Assembly: GCA_029880025.1 (NCBI GenBank)
Contig: JAOUPE010000059.1
Location: 1-8,175, forward strand
Direction: 5' to 3'
DNA length: 8,175 bases
Source: Caldifarciminota bacterium
GTDB taxonomy: Bacteria; Hydrothermota; Tepidihabitantia; Tepidihabitantales; JAOUPE01
Shown piece by piece: positions 6,195-8,175 of the stretch; the first letter of the stretch is position 1; each line of letters begins with the position of its first letter. The position numbers and the translations under genes are program-made. The notes beneath the pieces were generated by a model that had not been told where the DNA came from, ran no database searches, and was given only the letters and a program-made list of their open reading frames with translations.

Positions 6195-6219
6195 GTAACT
6201 TTTATTGATTTTTTTCGTC
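6195..6219 (+). promoter_or_regulatory. ECF-type promoter site C (small ORFs and SHOCT gene)
   Basis: GTAAC (6195-6199, continuing as GTAACTTTT), a 16-nt spacer and CGTC (6216-6219). The predicted start near 6227 leaves only a few nt before the ATG at 6232. It is the only promoter-like sequence I see before the SHOCT gene. Confidence 0.55.
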
Positions 6220-6231
6220 AAATATTATGCA

Positions 6232-6369
6232 ATGGTAAAAGACCCTTTCCTCAAAAAAAGGAATCGTCGATCGATTGGGAAAAAGGAAAAGGAAATATTG
6301 GACAGGGTCTATATTTTGACAAAACGGCGTGCAAGGATGAATTCGATGAAAAACCTTCGGAGTATATGA
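6232..6369 (+). CDS. Candidate small basic protein, 45 aa (unrecognised)
   Basis: The frame begins at the first usable ATG after ECF-type promoter C, about 5 nt from the predicted transcript start, so it would be near-leaderless. The 45-residue product is strongly basic, with RNRRS, KKEKEILDR and TKRRARM, and has no signal peptide or membrane segment. Its TGA overlaps the next ATG as ATGA (6366-6369). Support is the ATGA chain and promoter position. Against it stand the small size, no known homologue, and inverted repeats (6240-6246 with 6304-6310; 6326-6336 with 6471-6481) that would equally suit a structured RNA. Confidence 0.35.
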   Translation: MVKDPFLKKRNRRSIGKKEKEILDRVYILTKRRARMNSMKNLRSI

Positions 6370-6481
6370 AAGAAAAACGGTTACTCGTATTGTCTAATGG
6401 GAAACTGGCTCTTTACAATCAGGAAAACTTTACCGATGAACCCGTCCGGTCAATCGAGAAGGTTAGACAACCTTGCACGCC
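6326..6481 (+). repeat. Long-range 11-bp inverted repeat
   Basis: GGCGTGCAAGG (6326-6336) and CCTTGCACGCC (6471-6481) are perfect reverse complements. They enclose a second pair, AACCTTC (6352-6358) with GAAGGTT (6458-6464), and small hairpins such as ATTGT/ACAAT (6389-6393, 6415-6419) and ACCG/CGGT (6432-6435, 6447-6450). The nesting is compatible with a multi-branched RNA. A run of seven T follows at 6490-6496, but not directly after a stem. Confidence 0.45.
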
Positions 6482-6521
6482 TAATATAGTTTTTTTAGAA
6501 GCGAGAGGAGAATTTGTATGA
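6366..6521 (+). CDS. Candidate small protein, 51 aa (unrecognised)
   Basis: This frame starts in an ATGA overlap with the preceding small ORF and ends in another ATGA overlap with the SHOCT gene (6518-6521), giving a tight three-gene chain. The product begins MKEKRLLVLSNGKLALYN, contains one Cys in RQPCTP, and has a balanced composition with a purine bias at first codon positions, as expected of coding DNA. A GGAG lies only 3 nt before its ATG, so coupling to the upstream ORF would be needed. The ribosome binding site of the SHOCT gene sits inside its last codons. I recognise no family. It could also be the second half of a single frameshifted gene with the preceding ORF. Confidence 0.4.
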   Translation: MKEKRLLVLSNGKLALYNQENFTDEPVRSIEKVRQPCTPNIVFLEARGEFV

Positions 6522-6754
6522 TGGGTATGTCAAGCAATTGGGGTCTACCTATGTTTGGAGGATTTTTTATGATTCTTTTCTGGATTGCAATTATTGTCGG
6601 CGTGATTTTTCTCATTAAATGGCTGATTGGTTACAAACCAGCTGAAACTCAAACTAAAGAAACACCGCTTGAGATTCTAAAACGGCGTTATGCTCAGGGA
6701 GAAATCACCAAAGAAGAGTTTGAAAATAAAAAGCGGGATTTGGGTTATAATTAA
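6518..6754 (+). CDS. SHOCT domain small membrane protein
   Basis: The 78-residue protein has one hydrophobic helix at about 14-38 and a C-terminal SHOCT motif, PLEILKRRYAQGEITKEEFENKKRDL (about 50-75 in two short helices). SHOCT is a short oligomerisation or localisation module common at the end of small bacterial membrane proteins; the partner here is unknown. The ATG at 6518 has a good ribosome binding site, AGGAG (6506-6510) with 7-nt spacing, inside the preceding small ORF; a second ATG follows immediately. It is probably transcribed from the ECF-type promoter at 6195. Small SHOCT proteins often lie near metal-efflux and heavy-metal resistance genes, which agrees with the genes downstream. 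Confidence 0.85.
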   Translation: MMGMSSNWGLPMFGGFFMILFWIAIIVGVIFLIKWLIGYKPAETQTKETPLEILKRRYAQGEITKEEFENKKRDLGYN

Positions 6755-6761
6755 GTTCGCC

Positions 6762-6786
6762 GTAACCTTTAACTCATTTCTCCGGC
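6762..6786 (+). promoter_or_regulatory. ECF-type promoter site D (before Met/His-rich gene)
   Basis: GTAAC (6762-6766, continuing as GTAACCTTT), a 16-nt spacer and CGGC (6783-6786), one mismatch from the CGTC of the other sites. A start near 6793 would leave a leader of about 25 nt that includes the ribosome binding site AAGGAGG (6803-6809) of the gene at 6818. Confidence 0.45.
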
Positions 6787-6817
6787 ATTAATTTATAAAT
6801 GAAAGGAGGCGAGAAAA

Positions 6818-7261
6818 ATGAAAAAGGGATGGCTTATCGGAATTCTGGTTGTTAGCATCATTGGTCTTAGTACTTTGGCTTACAGTCATGGAACGCGACG
6901 CTATGGAATGATGGATAACTTGGGAATTTGGGGCGGCTGGCATCGAGGATATATGAATACGGGTCCGATGCCGATGGCAAGAATGATGGGTTATAGAAGT
7001 TACGGGGGGCAATGTCCAATGCATGATATGATGGGTCATGGACATTATTATAACCGGGATTGGTCTAAACCGCTAACCAGGAGTGATGCAAAAGAAATCG
7101 GCAAAGAATATCTAAGGTATTGGAATAATCCTAATTTGAAACTGGGAAAGCTAAATGAGAATAAGAACGAGTTCGAAATCCAGATTGTCGCTAAAGATAA
7201 TTCGCTGGTTCAAAAACTTCTGATTGATAAGCAAAACCGAACAACCAGGATTGTATATTAA
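6818..7261 (+). CDS. Met/His-rich exported protein with PepSY-like C-terminus
   Basis: The 147-residue product starts with a classical signal peptide (KKGW, then a hydrophobic stretch to about 21, cleavage probably near AYSHG). Residues about 24-80 are rich in Met, His and Gly, with MM pairs, PMPMARMM and CPMHDMMGHGH: about ten Met, five His and one Cys, suited to binding Cu(I) or another soft metal in the periplasm. The C-terminal 60 or so residues, from LTRSDAKEIGKEYLR to KLLIDKQNRTTRIVY, look like a PepSY-type fold. The start is supported by AAGGAGG with 8-nt spacing. It has its own ECF-type promoter and ends just before a strong terminator. The metal is an inference from composition. Confidence 0.82.
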   Translation: MKKGWLIGILVVSIIGLSTLAYSHGTRRYGMMDNLGIWGGWHRGYMNTGPMPMARMMGYRSYGGQCPMHDMMGHGHYYNRDWSKPLTRSDAKEIGKEYLRYWNNPNLKLGKLNENKNEFEIQIVAKDNSLVQKLLIDKQNRTTRIVY

Positions 7262-7268
7262 TAACGAT

Positions 7269-7296
7269 GCCGGCGGTAAATCCGCCGGCTTTTTTT
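7269..7296 (+). terminator. Rho-independent terminator
   Basis: A perfect 8-bp GC stem, GCCGGCGG (7269-7276) with CCGCCGGC (7282-7289), a 5-nt loop and a run of seven T (7290-7296). It lies 8 nt after the stop of the Met/His-rich gene and separates it from the TolC-like gene, which has its own promoter. Confidence 0.92.
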
Positions 7297-7322
7297 ATTA
7301 ATTAATTTCAATTTAATCAATC

Positions 7323-7348
7323 GTAACCTTTCTAACGCTTTATTCGTC
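7323..7348 (+). promoter_or_regulatory. ECF-type promoter site E (before TolC-like gene)
   Basis: GTAAC (7323-7327, continuing as GTAACCTTT), a 17-nt spacer and CGTC (7345-7348). Only 9 nt separate CGTC from the ATG at 7358, so the message would be leaderless or nearly so. No Shine-Dalgarno sequence is present. Confidence 0.55.
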
Positions 7349-7357
7349 TTTTATTAA

Positions 7358-8175
7358 ATGATTAAACTTAAATCTTTTTTCTTTTTTATCATTTTAATAT
7401 CTTTTTTGGGCAGGGCAGATTCGGAAACCCTAAATTTCTTAAATCTGAGTGAGTTAATTAATGAGGCAAAATTGAATAATCCTGAGATTCAAGCGGCAAA
7501 AGAAAAATACGAAGCAGTCATTCAAAGAACGTCACCGTTTCGCTATTTGATGGACCCCTGGCTTGGCATTGAATTCGAAGGTGATATGCGAATGTATTCT
7601 CTAACCCAAGAATTACCATTCCCAACCAAATTAAGCACCAAATCAAAATTGGCAAAGATTGGCGCGGCAAAAGCATTCGAGGAATATCGGGAGAAAGAAC
7701 AAGCGATAATTAAAAGAGTAAAAGAATTCTATGCCCGGTTATTTTTGGTTGATAAAGAGATTATGGTGATGCGAGAGGTGAGAGATTTTTTAAATCAAAT
7801 CCTTCAGGTTGCAATGCGTAATTATGCACTCAATAAAACACCCCAGTCCGATGTGCTAAGAACTCAGGTGGAGCTTGCCAGAATCGATAATGAATTACTC
7901 GCTTTACAGGATGAAAAGAGTGTTATGATTAGTGAGTTATATTTTTTACTAAATCGTCAAAACGATTCGGTATTTGGGACAATTAAGGAAATTGAGATTA
8001 AGGATACAAATTTTGAAATTGAGAAGCTTTATGAACTGGCTAAAGAACACCGACCAGAATTAAAGTTATTCAGTTTCGGAATCAATCAAGCCAAAACATC
8101 ATTATCGTTATCAAAACAGGAATATCTACCTGACTTCATGGTCAAATTGCAACAAAAAGAGATAGCCGCTAAGCT
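7358..8175 (+). CDS. TolC/CusC/CzcC-like outer-membrane efflux protein, partial (3' end beyond the window)
   Basis: A frame of 272 codons runs from the ATG at 7358 off the right edge. It begins with a signal peptide (MIKLK, then an F/I/L-rich core, likely cleaved around GRADS). It then shows the N-terminal pattern of outer-membrane efflux proteins: LNLSELINEAKLNNPEIQAAKEKYEA, a PFRYLMDP and TQELPFPTKLSTKSKLAKIG region, then long alpha-helical coiled-coil stretches. ALNKTPQSDVLRTQVELARI and LYELAKEHRPELKLFSFGIN are repeat blocks typical of the family. Such proteins form the outer-membrane duct of RND or other tripartite pumps for metals or drugs. A pump and membrane-fusion gene would be expected next. 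Its own ECF-type promoter places it in the stress regulon. Confidence 0.85.
   Translation, partial: MIKLKSFFFFIILISFLGRADSETLNFLNLSELINEAKLNNPEIQAAKEKYEAVIQRTSPFRYLMDPWLGIEFEGDMRMYSLTQELPFPTKLSTKSKLAKIGAAKAFEEYREKEQAIIKRVKEFYARLFLVDKEIMVMREVRDFLNQILQVAMRNYALNKTPQSDVLRTQVELARIDNELLALQDEKSVMISELYFLLNRQNDSVFGTIKEIEIKDTNFEIEKLYELAKEHRPELKLFSFGINQAKTSLSLSKQEYLPDFMVKLQQKEIAAK

Noticed and set aside
6326..6481. Retron msr-msd RNA suggested by the 11-bp inverted repeat
   Set aside because: No reverse transcriptase gene is present in the window and the inner parts do not resemble msr and msd.

Overview
This window comes from an AT-rich diderm bacterial chromosome. Three signs point to the FCB side of the tree, and candidate division WOR-3 or a relative is my best guess, from protein style only: a lipoprotein with a clear lipobox, a TolC-type outer-membrane protein, and a large exported DUF362 protein ending in a FlgD-like / type IX-style C-terminal module. 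Several genes appear to be transcribed as leaderless mRNAs: a good TTGAMT-16-TATAAT-type promoter ends only 6-7 nt before the start codon and no Shine-Dalgarno sequence is present.

Left part (1-4493), all on the minus strand. Read in the direction of transcription there is a 199-codon lipoprotein (4493-3894), a DUF362 membrane/exported protein (3742-1886), a small class I aldolase of the fructose-6-phosphate aldolase / transaldolase type (1839-1195), the 16S rRNA methyltransferase RsmI (1132-443), and a CDP-alcohol phosphatidyltransferase (459 to beyond the left edge) overlapping rsmI by 17 nt. The lipoprotein stop is an in-frame UGA followed by 20 more sense codons that read like the natural end of the protein. 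A hairpin with a GGUC loop sits 20 nt after the UGA, as in a bacterial selenocysteine insertion element.

Right part (4494-8175), all on the plus strand. An ECF sigma factor overlaps a membrane-anchored DUF5667 protein (presumed anti-sigma factor). Downstream are a strong hairpin (candidate small RNA), two tiny ATGA-linked candidate ORFs, a SHOCT membrane protein, a Met/His-rich exported protein with a PepSY-like tail, a rho-independent terminator, and the 5' part of a TolC/CusC/CzcC-like efflux protein.

The main discovery is a shared promoter motif in the right part. GTAACYTTT with a CGTC-type box 16-17 nt after GTAAC occurs five times, only on the plus strand: over the sigma-factor start, before the hairpin RNA, before the small-ORF/SHOCT operon, before the Met/His-rich gene and before the TolC-like gene. 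This has the form of an ECF promoter, so the cluster looks like a self-contained autoregulated ECF regulon. Its gene content (Met/His-rich periplasmic protein, efflux outer-membrane component, Cys/His cluster in the presumed anti-sigma factor) suggests copper or other soft-metal stress; the inducer is inferred.
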